Positions 7,632-15,139 of a DNA stretch of 41,667 nucleotides are shown here, in pieces. The notes beneath the pieces were generated by a model. It had not been told where the DNA came from. It saw only the letters and a list, made by a program, of their open reading frames with translations, and searched no databases. The stretch covers positions 1 through 41,667 of the forward strand of contig NZ_FNLO01000018.1 of NCBI RefSeq assembly GCF_900095735.1, in the 5' to 3' direction. Position 1 is the first letter of the stretch. Each line of letters begins with the position of its first letter. The DNA is from Chitinasiproducens palmae. Its GTDB lineage: Bacteria > Pseudomonadota > Gammaproteobacteria > Burkholderiales > Burkholderiaceae. Position numbers and translations under genes: made by a program.

Positions 7632-8942
7632 TCACATCTCGACATTCGAGCGGTCCGGCATCAGGCGCAGCGCGATGGCCGCGACGACGGCGCCGAACAG
7701 CAGGTAGCTCGCGACCGCATAGCCGCTGGCGAAGTAGGCGAGCAGGGCGGTGGCGACCAGTGGCGCGGGACCGCCGGCGACGACCGATGCCAGCTGGTAG
7801 CCGATGCCCGAGCCCGCATAGCGGATATTGGCCGGGAACTGCTCGGCGATCAGCGAGGCCTGTGCGCCATACTGCAGCGAGTGGGGCAGCATCGAGAGCG
7901 CGATCGCGAGGAACACCAGGGCCGGCTTGCCGGTATCGAGCAGCATGAAATAAGGGTAGGCCATCAACGCCAGCACCGCGCAGCCGATGTAGTACATCTT
8001 GCGGCGTCCCACCTTGTCCGACAGGATCGAGAAGTAGGGCAGCAGGAACATGTCGATGACCGCCGCGACGATGGTCGCCAGCAGCACGAACTGCCGGTCC
8101 ATGCCAACCTTGCGGGTTGCATAGTCGAGCGTGAACGCGGTGAAGACGTAGAACGGCATCTGCTCCGACATGCGCAGGAAGGCCGACAGCACGATTTCCT
8201 TCGGATACTTCACGATCGCCTGCTTGACCGGGTTCTGCACCACCGCGCCGCTCTTCTTCTGCTTCGCGAACGACGGCGTTTCCTCGACCTTCAGCCGCAC
8301 GACCAGGCCGACGATGATCAGGATGAAGCTCAGCAGGAACGGAATGCGCCATCCCCATTCCAGGAACGCGTCACCGGCGATCGCGTTGCCGCCGAGGATC
8401 GCCGCCGTCGACAGGATCAGGCCGACCGACGTACCGAGCTGCGGCCATGCGCCGGACAAACCACGTTTCTTCTGGTCGCCCCATTCCAGCGACAGCAGCG
8501 CCGAACCGCCCCATTCGCCGCCGACACCGATGCCCTGCAGCACGCGCAGCAGCACCAGAATCACCGCGCCGGTTTCACCGGCGGTGGCCGCGCTCGGCAG
8601 CAAGCCGATTGCGAACGTCGACAGGCCGGTGATCAGCAGCGTGATGACCAGCGTTCGCTTGCGTCCGATCCGGTCGCCGTAGTGGCCGAAGATCGCGCCG
8701 CCGATCGGCCGCACGATGAAGGCCACCGCGTACGATGCGAACGAATACACCAGTCCCAGTTGCGGACTGACGTTGGGGAAGAACACATGCGGGAACACCA
8801 GCGCGGCCGCCGCGCCGTAGATGTAGTACTCGTACCATTCGATCGACGTACCGATGAGGCTAGCCAGCGACGCATTGCGTCGATGCCGCTTCAACTCCTC
8901 TGGTTGGTACTGCTTATCGATGTCTGTCGCCGTGTTGCTCAT
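7632..8942 (-). CDS. MHS family MFS transporter (organic acid / shikimate-like permease)
   Basis: This is a 436-residue, 12-helix major facilitator. The N-terminal segment SLIGTSIEWYEYYIYGAAAA and the loop 2-3 signature GHYGDRIGRKRTL identify the metabolite:H+ symporter (MHS) subfamily (ShiA, KgtP, ProP). The central loop carries the charged RLKVEETPSF typical of these carriers. The usual substrates are dicarboxylates, alpha-ketoglutarate, shikimate, proline-betaine and aromatic acids. The ATG at 8942 is preceded by AAGGAGAGG with good spacing; an earlier in-frame start would add 33 residues without similarity. It lies between the regulator gene (158 bp upstream) and the dehydrogenase gene (55 bp downstream), and probably imports the acid that the dehydrogenase oxidises. 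Confidence 0.88.
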   Translation of the reverse strand: MSNTATDIDKQYQPEELKRHRRNASLASLIGTSIEWYEYYIYGAAAALVFPHVFFPNVSPQLGLVYSFASYAVAFIVRPIGGAIFGHYGDRIGRKRTLVITLLITGLSTFAIGLLPSAATAGETGAVILVLLRVLQGIGVGGEWGGSALLSLEWGDQKKRGLSGAWPQLGTSVGLILSTAAILGGNAIAGDAFLEWGWRIPFLLSFILIIVGLVVRLKVEETPSFAKQKKSGAVVQNPVKQAIVKYPKEIVLSAFLRMSEQMPFYVFTAFTLDYATRKVGMDRQFVLLATIVAAVIDMFLLPYFSILSDKVGRRKMYYIGCAVLALMAYPYFMLLDTGKPALVFLAIALSMLPHSLQYGAQASLIAEQFPANIRYAGSGIGYQLASVVAGGPAPLVATALLAYFASGYAVASYLLFGAVVAAIALRLMPDRSNVEM

Positions 8943-9100
8943 CTTGCCTCTCCTTTGTGATCCTGTGCAGCCGCGCCGATCGAGCGCTCGGTGCGCGGCC
9001 AGCAGACCGGTGCGGTGCCCGGCGCGAACCGGTCGCCGCATGCCCGGCGCGAGGCCGCGCCGGCGCTGCGCGCCCGGCGTCCTGTCCCGCGCGCCGCGCG

Positions 9101-9910
9101 TCAGGCCGGCGCCGGCTGTGTTGCGCCGCCCTCCGGCGCCAGGGCGGCGAGGGCGGTGATTCGTTGCCGGACGGCATCGGCGGCCTCCGGCTCCATCGTC
9201 GCGGCGAGCCGGTGGGTCGCGCGAATCATGTGTTCGCGCATCGCGGCCCGTGCCTTGCGACTGTCGCCCTCGACGATGGCTTCGAAGATCGGCACGTGGT
9301 CGACGTAGGCCAGCGCGGGCGTGGTCGCGCGCGTCAGGTTATGGCCGATCCAGCCCACCGTCAGCGAACGGATGCCACGCAGAACATCGCGCAGCACGAC
9401 GTTGTGTGCCGCTTCGGCGATGGCCAGATGGAAATCCAGATCCACCCGCGTGAACGCTTCGCCGTCCGGGCTGTCGCGCATCGCGGCGAGGTAGCCATGC
9501 AGGCGCGCCACGTCGCTGTCGCTGCGCCGCTGCGCCGCCAGTTCGACCAGCAGCATCTCGATATGCCACCGCGCCTCGACGAATTGCGCCACGTCCTTGG
9601 TCCCGAACAACAGCGCCCACTCAAACGTGCGGAACAGCGCGTTCGGATCGTTGCCCTTGAAGTAGCAGCCGCTGCTCTGGCGCACATCCAACACGCCGCG
9701 CGATTCCAGCAACTTCACGGCTTCGCGCACCGAAGAACGCGATACGCCGAGTTGCTCGGCGAGTCGGGTGACCGACGGGATGCGCTGGCCTGGCTCGACC
9801 GAACCCGATAGCAGGTAGTCGAGCAGGCGCTGGGCGACCTGCTCGGTCATGGTTTCGGGCCGTGCAATGTCTAGCTTGGTCAGTACGGCGGCAGTCTGAG
9901 TCTTCGTCAT
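9101..9910 (-). CDS. GntR family regulator, FadR/FCD subfamily
   Basis: This 269-residue protein has an N-terminal winged helix (SGSVEPGQRIPSVTRLAEQL followed by GVSRSSVREAVKLLESRGVL, about residues 35-75) and a C-terminal all-helical FCD ligand-binding domain. The FCD metal-site residues appear as DLDFHLAIAEAAHN, then a His in AYVDHVPIF and another in MREHMIRATH, the usual Asp/His/His set. FCD regulators bind organic acids such as lactate, gluconate, uronates or citrate and usually repress the adjacent catabolic genes. A perfect 32-bp palindrome ends 12 bp before its start codon (9923-9954) and is the obvious candidate operator. The permease and dehydrogenase genes follow on the same strand. 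Confidence 0.88.
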   Translation of the reverse strand: MTKTQTAAVLTKLDIARPETMTEQVAQRLLDYLLSGSVEPGQRIPSVTRLAEQLGVSRSSVREAVKLLESRGVLDVRQSSGCYFKGNDPNALFRTFEWALLFGTKDVAQFVEARWHIEMLLVELAAQRRSDSDVARLHGYLAAMRDSPDGEAFTRVDLDFHLAIAEAAHNVVLRDVLRGIRSLTVGWIGHNLTRATTPALAYVDHVPIFEAIVEGDSRKARAAMREHMIRATHRLAATMEPEAADAVRQRITALAALAPEGGATQPAPA

Positions 9911-9922
9911 CGTTTTCAGATT

Positions 9923-9954
9923 AACCGATAAACCGTTCGAACGGTTTATCGGTT
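9923..9954. promoter_or_regulatory. Perfect 32-bp palindrome, probable operator of the FadR-type regulator
   Basis: Each half reads AACCGATAAACCGTTC on its own strand, and the two halves meet at a central TTCGAA with no mismatch in 32 bp. It lies 12 bp upstream of the regulator start. That position fits an autoregulatory operator covering the promoter or transcript start. The surrounding 9910-10160 region is clearly AT-richer than the genes. The site could also serve the divergent ABC operon, whose first start codon is 210 bp away. Confidence 0.65.
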
Positions 9955-10129
9955 GCAGGGATACTGCGCGTTAATAGGGGTCATGCCTATCAGGGAAAAC
10001 CTTAGGTCGCCGGTCGAATTCCAGTTGTTTGCATCGCCAACTCCGCTACAGGCGGGTCACGCCATAAGCAAATGATTTATCTATCTTGAGGCAATGTGAT
10101 GAAGACGATCAATAGCTAAATTCAATCGA

Positions 10130-10135
10130 TATACT
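10130..10135 (+). promoter_or_regulatory. Candidate -10 element of the ABC importer operon
   Basis: TATACT lies 29 bp before the ATG of the ATPase gene in an AT-rich stretch and matches five of six consensus bases. There is no good -35 at 17 bp spacing, so the promoter may depend on an activator. A CGGAG ribosome binding site follows at about 10152-10156. Confidence 0.35.
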
Positions 10136-10163
10136 GTCGGGTCAATCTTCGTCCGGAGCAACG

Positions 10164-10907
10164 ATGAGCCTGGTTTTCGACAATGTCGACAAGCATTACG
10201 GCGATCTTCAAGTCGTCGACCGCTTTAGCGCGACGTTTCGCACCGGCGAGGTCGTTGCATTGGTCGGCCCGTCGGGCTGCGGCAAGTCCACCTTGCTGCA
10301 CATGGCCGCCGGACTGGAACGACCGTCGTCGGGTCAGGTGCTGTGCGATGGCAAGCCAGTCGCGAAGCCGGACCCGAGCCGCACGCTGGTGTTCCAGGAA
10401 CACGCGCTGTTCCCGTGGCTGACGTTGGGCGACAACGTCGCGCTCGCGCTCGAATTCCAGAAGCAGTCGAAGGCCGCGGCGCGGACGCAGGCAACCACCT
10501 GGCTGTCCCATGTCGGCCTGGCCGGCTTCGAAGGCTATTACCCGCATCAGGTGTCCGGCGGCATGCGTCAGCGCGCGGCACTGGCGCGCGCGTTCATCGC
10601 GCGGCCCGCGACGCTGCTGCTCGACGAGCCGTTCGGCGCGCTCGATGCATTGACGCGGCTGAGTCTGCAGGACGTGTTGCGCACGCTGGTCGCCGAAGCG
10701 CAGCCCAGCGTGCTGTTGGTCACGCACGACGTGGACGAGGCCTTGTTCCTTGCCGACCGCGTGTTGGTGTTCAGCGCGCGGCCGGCCCGCGTGCTGCGCG
10801 AGTTCACGCTGCCGCATCGCAGGAAAGGCCACGATCTGGGCGACTTCGCCACGGAAAAACGCCAGATTCTCGCGCTGCTTGGCGTCGAGGTCGACGCCAT
10901 TGCATGA
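10164..10907 (+). CDS. NitT/TauT-type ABC importer, ATP-binding protein
   Basis: This 247-residue ABC ATPase has all the expected motifs: Walker A GPSGCGKST (residues 35-43), Q-loop VFQEHALFPWLTLGDNV, signature VSGGMRQR, Walker B LLLDEPFGALD, and H-loop VTHDVDEA. The Q-loop sequence with LFPWLT and the overall length are typical of SsuB/TauB/NrtD, which energise uptake of sulfonates, taurine, nitrate, cyanate or pyrimidine precursors. It is the first gene of an operon with the binding protein (31 bp later) and the permease. The upstream spacer is AT-rich, and the operon is divergent from the FadR-type regulator gene. The substrate cannot be decided from the ATPase. Confidence 0.9.
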   Translation: MSLVFDNVDKHYGDLQVVDRFSATFRTGEVVALVGPSGCGKSTLLHMAAGLERPSSGQVLCDGKPVAKPDPSRTLVFQEHALFPWLTLGDNVALALEFQKQSKAAARTQATTWLSHVGLAGFEGYYPHQVSGGMRQRAALARAFIARPATLLLDEPFGALDALTRLSLQDVLRTLVAEAQPSVLLVTHDVDEALFLADRVLVFSARPARVLREFTLPHRRKGHDLGDFATEKRQILALLGVEVDAIA

Positions 10908-10938
10908 CCGACTGCTTCTCTCACATCCAGGACGAATC

Positions 10939-11934
10939 ATGAAAGCGAAACATTGGATCGCGGCGCCGCTTCTGTTGGCCGCCGTGCTGTGCCATTCCGC
11001 CTTCGCGGCCGACAAGCTGCGCGTCGGCTATCTGCGCGTGATGGACGACGCGCAGGCGATGGTCGCCCATGAAGGCAAATTCTACGAGAAGGCGGGACTC
11101 GATTCGGAACTGATCGAATTCAAGTCCGGCCCCGACATGATCAAGGCCATCGTCGGCGGCCAGGTCGACCTGGGCGTGCTCGGCTTCACGAATGCTGCCA
11201 CCTGGGCGTCGAAAGGCGCCGATCTGAAGGTGGTCGGCGGCGCTCAGCAGGGCTACCACGCGCTGGTCGCGCGCGAGGACAGCGGCATCAAGAAAGTCGC
11301 CGACCTGAAGGGCAAGACGCTCGCGTCGCAGTCCGAAGGCAGCACTGCCGACGTGGTGCTCAAGGGCGTGGTGTTCAAGCAGGCCGGCCTGAAGCCCGAC
11401 GACGTGAATCTGCTGGGCGTCAGCCCGTCGGTCGCGGTGCAGTCGCTGGTCGGCAAGCGCGCCGACGCGGCGTTCCTGTTCGAGCCGCAAGCCACCATCG
11501 CGAAGCTGGTCGCGCCGGTCCGGGAAATCTACGAGGTCGGCGAGAAGTGGCCGTTCCCGTGCATGGTGGTCATCACCTCGGGCGAGACGCTGAAAACGCG
11601 CAAGGGCGATGTCTGGAAGGCGCTCGACGCACAGCGCTCGGCGATCACGCTGCTGCAACAGCATCCCGATCAGGCCGCCAAGTTGATTGCGCCGTACTTC
11701 GTCGCCGAACCGACCTTGCAGACCCTGCACGGCCCGGTGCCGCGCGAAACGGTGGTGAGCAGCGCGATCAAGACGCAGACCTTCAACGCCGCGCTCACGC
11801 CGCAGGACCTGAAGCGGATCCAGGAAGTGGCGGACATTCTGCAGTCGCAGGGTGCATTGAAGACGCGTGACGGTTCCCGCTATGACACGTCCGCGATCGT
11901 CGACCTGTCCTGGCAAAAGGACCGCAAGCTTTGA
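10939..11934 (+). CDS. NitT/TauT-type ABC importer, periplasmic substrate-binding protein
   Basis: This 331-residue protein has a Sec signal peptide (MKAKHWIAAPLLLAAVLCHS, cleavage expected after AFA) and the type II periplasmic-binding fold of the SsuA/TauA group. The start LRVGYLRVMDDAQAMVAHEG, the segment VGGQVDLGVLGFTNAATWAS and the DLKGKTLASQSEGSTADVVL block fit this family. It differs enough from taurine and alkanesulfonate binders that I would not name the ligand. The ATG at 10939 is the only start that leaves an intact signal peptide. The stop TGA overlaps the TTG start of the permease gene by four bases, so the two are translationally coupled. Confidence 0.88.
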   Translation: MKAKHWIAAPLLLAAVLCHSAFAADKLRVGYLRVMDDAQAMVAHEGKFYEKAGLDSELIEFKSGPDMIKAIVGGQVDLGVLGFTNAATWASKGADLKVVGGAQQGYHALVAREDSGIKKVADLKGKTLASQSEGSTADVVLKGVVFKQAGLKPDDVNLLGVSPSVAVQSLVGKRADAAFLFEPQATIAKLVAPVREIYEVGEKWPFPCMVVITSGETLKTRKGDVWKALDAQRSAITLLQQHPDQAAKLIAPYFVAEPTLQTLHGPVPRETVVSSAIKTQTFNAALTPQDLKRIQEVADILQSQGALKTRDGSRYDTSAIVDLSWQKDRKL

Positions 11935-12704
11935 GCCGGCCGGATCGCCTGAGCCCGACCAACAAGCGGCTCGCGGCCGCGCTCGGCGTCGCATTGATCC
12001 TGTTGCTCTGGCAGTGCGCGGCCTGGGTGCTGCCGGCCTTTCTGATGCCGGGCATCCCCGCCGTCTTGCAACGCCTGTCGACCGAACTCGGCCGGCCGGC
12101 GTTCTATCAGGCGCTGGGCGGCACGCTGGGCCGACTGGCGGTCGGCTACGGCGTCGCGCTTGCCTTCGGCGTTGCCTTCGGGCTGCTCGCCGCCGTCCAG
12201 TCGTTCTTCCGCGAGGTATTGCGCGGCGCCATCGTCGTTCTGCAGTCGATTCCGTCGATCGCGTGGGTGCCGCTGTTCCTGATCGCGCTCGGCTTCGGCA
12301 GTTTGCCGATCATCGTCGTGGTGGCGTTGGCCGCGTTCTTCCCCGCCGCGCTGAGCGTGATGAACGCCACCGAGTCGGTGCAGCGGGTGCATGTGTCAGC
12401 GGCGCGCGTGATGGGCGCCAGCGCCGGCGGCCTCGTGCGTCGCGTCTATCTGCCGGCTGTCATGCCGTCGCTGATCACCGGCGCGCAGCTTGCGTTCGGC
12501 AATGCGTGGCGTGCGCTGATCTCGGCCGAAATGCTGGTCGGCTTCGGCAAGGGCCTCGGTCGCACGCTGCAGTACTCCGGCGAAATCGCCGATATGGCCG
12601 GTGTGATGAGCAACATCCTGGTGATCGCGCTTCTTGCCGCGCTGATCGACCAATTGATCCTCGAAGCGCTGAAACACCGTTTGCTGCGTTACCAGTACGT
12701 GTAA
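11931..12704 (+). CDS. NitT/TauT-type ABC importer, permease
   Basis: This 257-residue integral membrane protein has about six helices and the binding-protein-dependent permease EAA loop (AARVMGASAGGLVRRVYLPA, about residues 160-180). The IVVLQSIPSIAWVPLFLIAL segment is characteristic of SsuC/TauC permeases. The start is a TTG overlapping the TGA of the binding-protein gene (TTGA), with AAAGGA about nine bases upstream. No ATG lies close enough to keep the first helix complete. It is the third gene of the operon. Confidence 0.88.
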   Translation: MSRPDRLSPTNKRLAAALGVALILLLWQCAAWVLPAFLMPGIPAVLQRLSTELGRPAFYQALGGTLGRLAVGYGVALAFGVAFGLLAAVQSFFREVLRGAIVVLQSIPSIAWVPLFLIALGFGSLPIIVVVALAAFFPAALSVMNATESVQRVHVSAARVMGASAGGLVRRVYLPAVMPSLITGAQLAFGNAWRALISAEMLVGFGKGLGRTLQYSGEIADMAGVMSNILVIALLAALIDQLILEALKHRLLRYQYV

Positions 12705-12720
12705 CTCCCTGACGAAGCCG

Positions 12721-13659
12721 ATGCGTTCCATCCTCCGCTCCGAACGCCGCACCCATGCGGATCTGCCGACGCCTTCACTGGGCGTCGAGGCGACGTTCGC
12801 ATGGGTGGCGGTCGCGCTCGGTCTGCTGCTGGCCGCGCTCGCGCTCGGGGTGGTCTGGCTGCAGCAGCGGGGCGACGCCACGCTGCGGGCTGGCGAGCCG
12901 GCGCGCGGCTTCGCCGCCGCCCATGCGCGCGGACGCCTGATCGTCGGCCTGCCGCCGCGGCCCGTTGCAGTGAAGGGCGCCGCGGCACGCACCGAGGACG
13001 GGCTCGACGCGGCACTCGCCGAAGCGCTCGGCCAGCGGCTGGGACTGCCGGTCGAAACGCGCGCGGACAGCGCCGGCGCACCCGCCGGCGGCGACGTCGA
13101 CGTCGTACTGGCGATCCGGCCAGTGGGCGCGGACAGCAGCCGGCACGGCTGGTTCGCCGAGCGGACGGTGCCGATCGAAACCGGCTACCGTACCCGGCCG
13201 CAGGCGGTGATGCGCAGCGACACGACGCTGCGGCGCTGGCAGGATCTACATGGCCGGACGGTGTGCATCGCGCAGGCCGCGCTGCCCGCGCAACGCGAAG
13301 CGGCGCGCTGGGACGCTCGCGTGACGACTTTCCGCTTTCCCTCGGACGCATTGGTGGCCGTGCGCGAGGGACGTTGCGACCTCGCGCTGATCGACGATGT
13401 GTCCTACGCGCCACTGATGCGACTGCCGGAATGGCGCAAGTTCTCGGCGTCGCTGCCGCGCAGCACCGCCCTGAGCGAGCGCGTCTGGTTGTTGCCGGCG
13501 GGCGAGGCAGCGGCGCGCCGCGACGATGCGGCGGCGCTCGCCGATACCGCGCGGGCCTGGGCACGCGACGGCACCATCACGCGCCTGGCGGGGCAGTGGT
13601 CGCGGCAGGTCGCCTTCGACGTTTACCTCGACCAATCGGTGCCCGACTGCCACGGTTGA
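12721..13659 (+). CDS. Membrane-anchored solute-binding-like protein (family 3 type)
   Basis: This 312-residue protein begins only 16 bp after the permease gene and is probably in the same operon. It has one transmembrane helix near the N-terminus (about residues 27-48, AWVAVALGLLLAALALGVVW) without a signal-peptidase site. The rest resembles a family 3 extracellular solute-binding domain: RGRLIVGLPPRPVAV at the start, an AEALGQRLGLPVE segment, then DLHGRTVCIAQ and VREGRCDLALIDDVSY. It would therefore be a tethered binding domain facing the periplasm. This is unusual beside a complete NitT/TauT importer that already has a soluble binding protein. It could be a second receptor, a sensor or a scavenger for the operon. 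The family call is tentative because the sequence is divergent. Confidence 0.7.
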   Translation: MRSILRSERRTHADLPTPSLGVEATFAWVAVALGLLLAALALGVVWLQQRGDATLRAGEPARGFAAAHARGRLIVGLPPRPVAVKGAAARTEDGLDAALAEALGQRLGLPVETRADSAGAPAGGDVDVVLAIRPVGADSSRHGWFAERTVPIETGYRTRPQAVMRSDTTLRRWQDLHGRTVCIAQAALPAQREAARWDARVTTFRFPSDALVAVREGRCDLALIDDVSYAPLMRLPEWRKFSASLPRSTALSERVWLLPAGEAAARRDDAAALADTARAWARDGTITRLAGQWSRQVAFDVYLDQSVPDCHG

Positions 13660-13839
13660 GCGCATGCTTGACCGCGCGACACAACGCCGGAGCGTATGCC
13701 GCGCTTCGCGACCCTGTGCCTGATGCCGGCCGCTGCCGGCCGCTGCCGGCAGGCCGGCTCGGCAGCGCTTGAGCCGTCTGCTTGAACGATCGGACCGCCT
13801 GGCCCGCACGACCGGCCAACCGCTTGCCCCGGCCGGCTC

Positions 13840-14838
13840 TCAGGGACGCGCGTCGGCCGCGCGCGTCGCTGCGGTCACGTTCGCCGCGCTCCCTGCGCTC
13901 GCCGACTCGGCCCAGCCGGTCTGCGCGTCGATGAACGAGAAGGTGTCGCGCTGGCTCGGCGCCAGGAAGCGCAGCGGCGGGGCGAACGCGCCGATGATCG
14001 ACAGGTGGCTGACGTTGCCGGGATAGACGGCCGCCTGGACCGGGCCACCGTGTTCATGAATACGGGCCGCCAGACGTTCCGTGTTGCCGGGGTCGACCGT
14101 ATGATCGGCGGCCCCGGCCAGCAGCAGCATCGGCGGCGTGGCCTCGCCGACGTGCGTGATCGGCTGCGTCGATGGCAGTCCCTGCGGCGTGGCGAAGATC
14201 TCCTGCAGCACGGGATCGGTCAGCGGCAGGAAGTCGTAAGGTCCGGCAATGCCGACCACCGCCCGCAGCGCCCGTTCGGGGCGCAGGCCCTCTGCGGCCA
14301 GCCAGCGCGAATCGAGCGCGAGCATCGCCGCGATATAGGCGCCGGCCGAGTGGCCGACCAGCACCAGCCGGGTCGGATCGCCGCCGTAGTCCGCCGCGTG
14401 ATCGCGCGCGAAGCGCACGGCCTGCGCGGCGTCCTGCAGAAAGGTCGGATAGCGGACTTCGGGGTAGAGGCGATAATCGGGAACCATCGCGACATAGCCG
14501 TGCCGGGCGAACGCGGTGGCGACGAAGCGGTAATTTGCCTTGTCGCCGTGCTGCCAGGTGCCGCCGTACAGGAAAACCACGATCGGGCGACCCGGCGCGG
14601 CGTGGGCTGCCGGCTCGCTCGCGTTTGCACCGGGACCGGTCTCGCCGCTGGTCTGTGCCGGCAGATACACGTCGAGGCGCTGGCGCGGCGCGCCGCCGTA
14701 CGACACGTCGCGCACCGTTCGCGCGTGACCCGCGGTGGCATTGAGCGTCCACGCGCAGCCGCCTGTGATCGGTGCGATCGCCAGGGCCGCCGCCAGACGC
14801 AGCCAGCCGGCGCGGCCAGACATGACGCGGCGAGACAT
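13840..14838 (-). CDS. Alpha/beta hydrolase, BD-FAE-like esterase, probably exported
   Basis: This serine hydrolase has about 332 residues from the start chosen. The nucleophile elbow is GHSAGAY, the oxyanion segment is FLYGGTWQHGD, and the Asp and His are expected in AGAADHTVDPGN and NVSHLSI. This layout matches the bacterial BD-FAE / arylformamidase-like esterases that hydrolyse small acyl esters. The N-terminus holds a basic, hydrophobic stretch (WLRLAAALAIAPITGGCAW) that could be a signal or lipoprotein signal, although the lipobox (TGGC) is weak. Starts are ambiguous: ATG at 14910, 14838 or 14823, none with a clear ribosome binding site. The last two lie in a duplicated ATG-TCTCGCCG-like stretch. 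I chose 14838 because it places the hydrophobic stretch near the N-terminus. It is divergent from cysI. Confidence 0.8.
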   Translation of the reverse strand: MSRRVMSGRAGWLRLAAALAIAPITGGCAWTLNATAGHARTVRDVSYGGAPRQRLDVYLPAQTSGETGPGANASEPAAHAAPGRPIVVFLYGGTWQHGDKANYRFVATAFARHGYVAMVPDYRLYPEVRYPTFLQDAAQAVRFARDHAADYGGDPTRLVLVGHSAGAYIAAMLALDSRWLAAEGLRPERALRAVVGIAGPYDFLPLTDPVLQEIFATPQGLPSTQPITHVGEATPPMLLLAGAADHTVDPGNTERLAARIHEHGGPVQAAVYPGNVSHLSIIGAFAPPLRFLAPSQRDTFSFIDAQTGWAESASAGSAANVTAATRAADARP

Positions 14839-14989
14839 GACGCGGCGCGGGGTGGCGCAAGCGCCGGGCCGCGCGGGGGCGGAGGTCTGGGTGTCGCGGG
14901 GAGCGGGCATCGAAGGGGCCAGGGAGCGCTGAAGCGTCCGTCGCCGCAAGAATCGCGCCGCGCCATCGGGGATGCCGGCCCAAGCCAGA

Positions 14990-15045
14990 GCCGGTTATAT
15001 GTCTTCAACTAAAAAGTATTTCGCTTTTCCCATGCAATAGCTGAA
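14990..15045 (+). promoter_or_regulatory. AT-rich leader before cysI
   Basis: A short AT-rich patch (GGTTATATGTCTTCAACTAA and the bases after it) interrupts the GC-rich sequence between the divergent esterase and cysI genes, about 100-150 bp before the cysI start. It is the best place for the cysI promoter and any CysB-type activator site. I could not fix individual elements. Confidence 0.3.
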
Positions 15046-15139
15046 ACTCGACCCCGACAAGTGCGCCGTCCGCCGGCGCCCCCCGCATACCGCTTTGCCG
15101 TGTTGCCTCGGTAGATGCGCTCGGCTCGTTCCCGATACG

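Noticed and set aside
9960-10160. Small RNA or tRNA in the AT-rich spacer before the ABC operon
   Set aside because: No cloverleaf, terminator or conserved sRNA structure could be drawn; the composition fits a promoter region.
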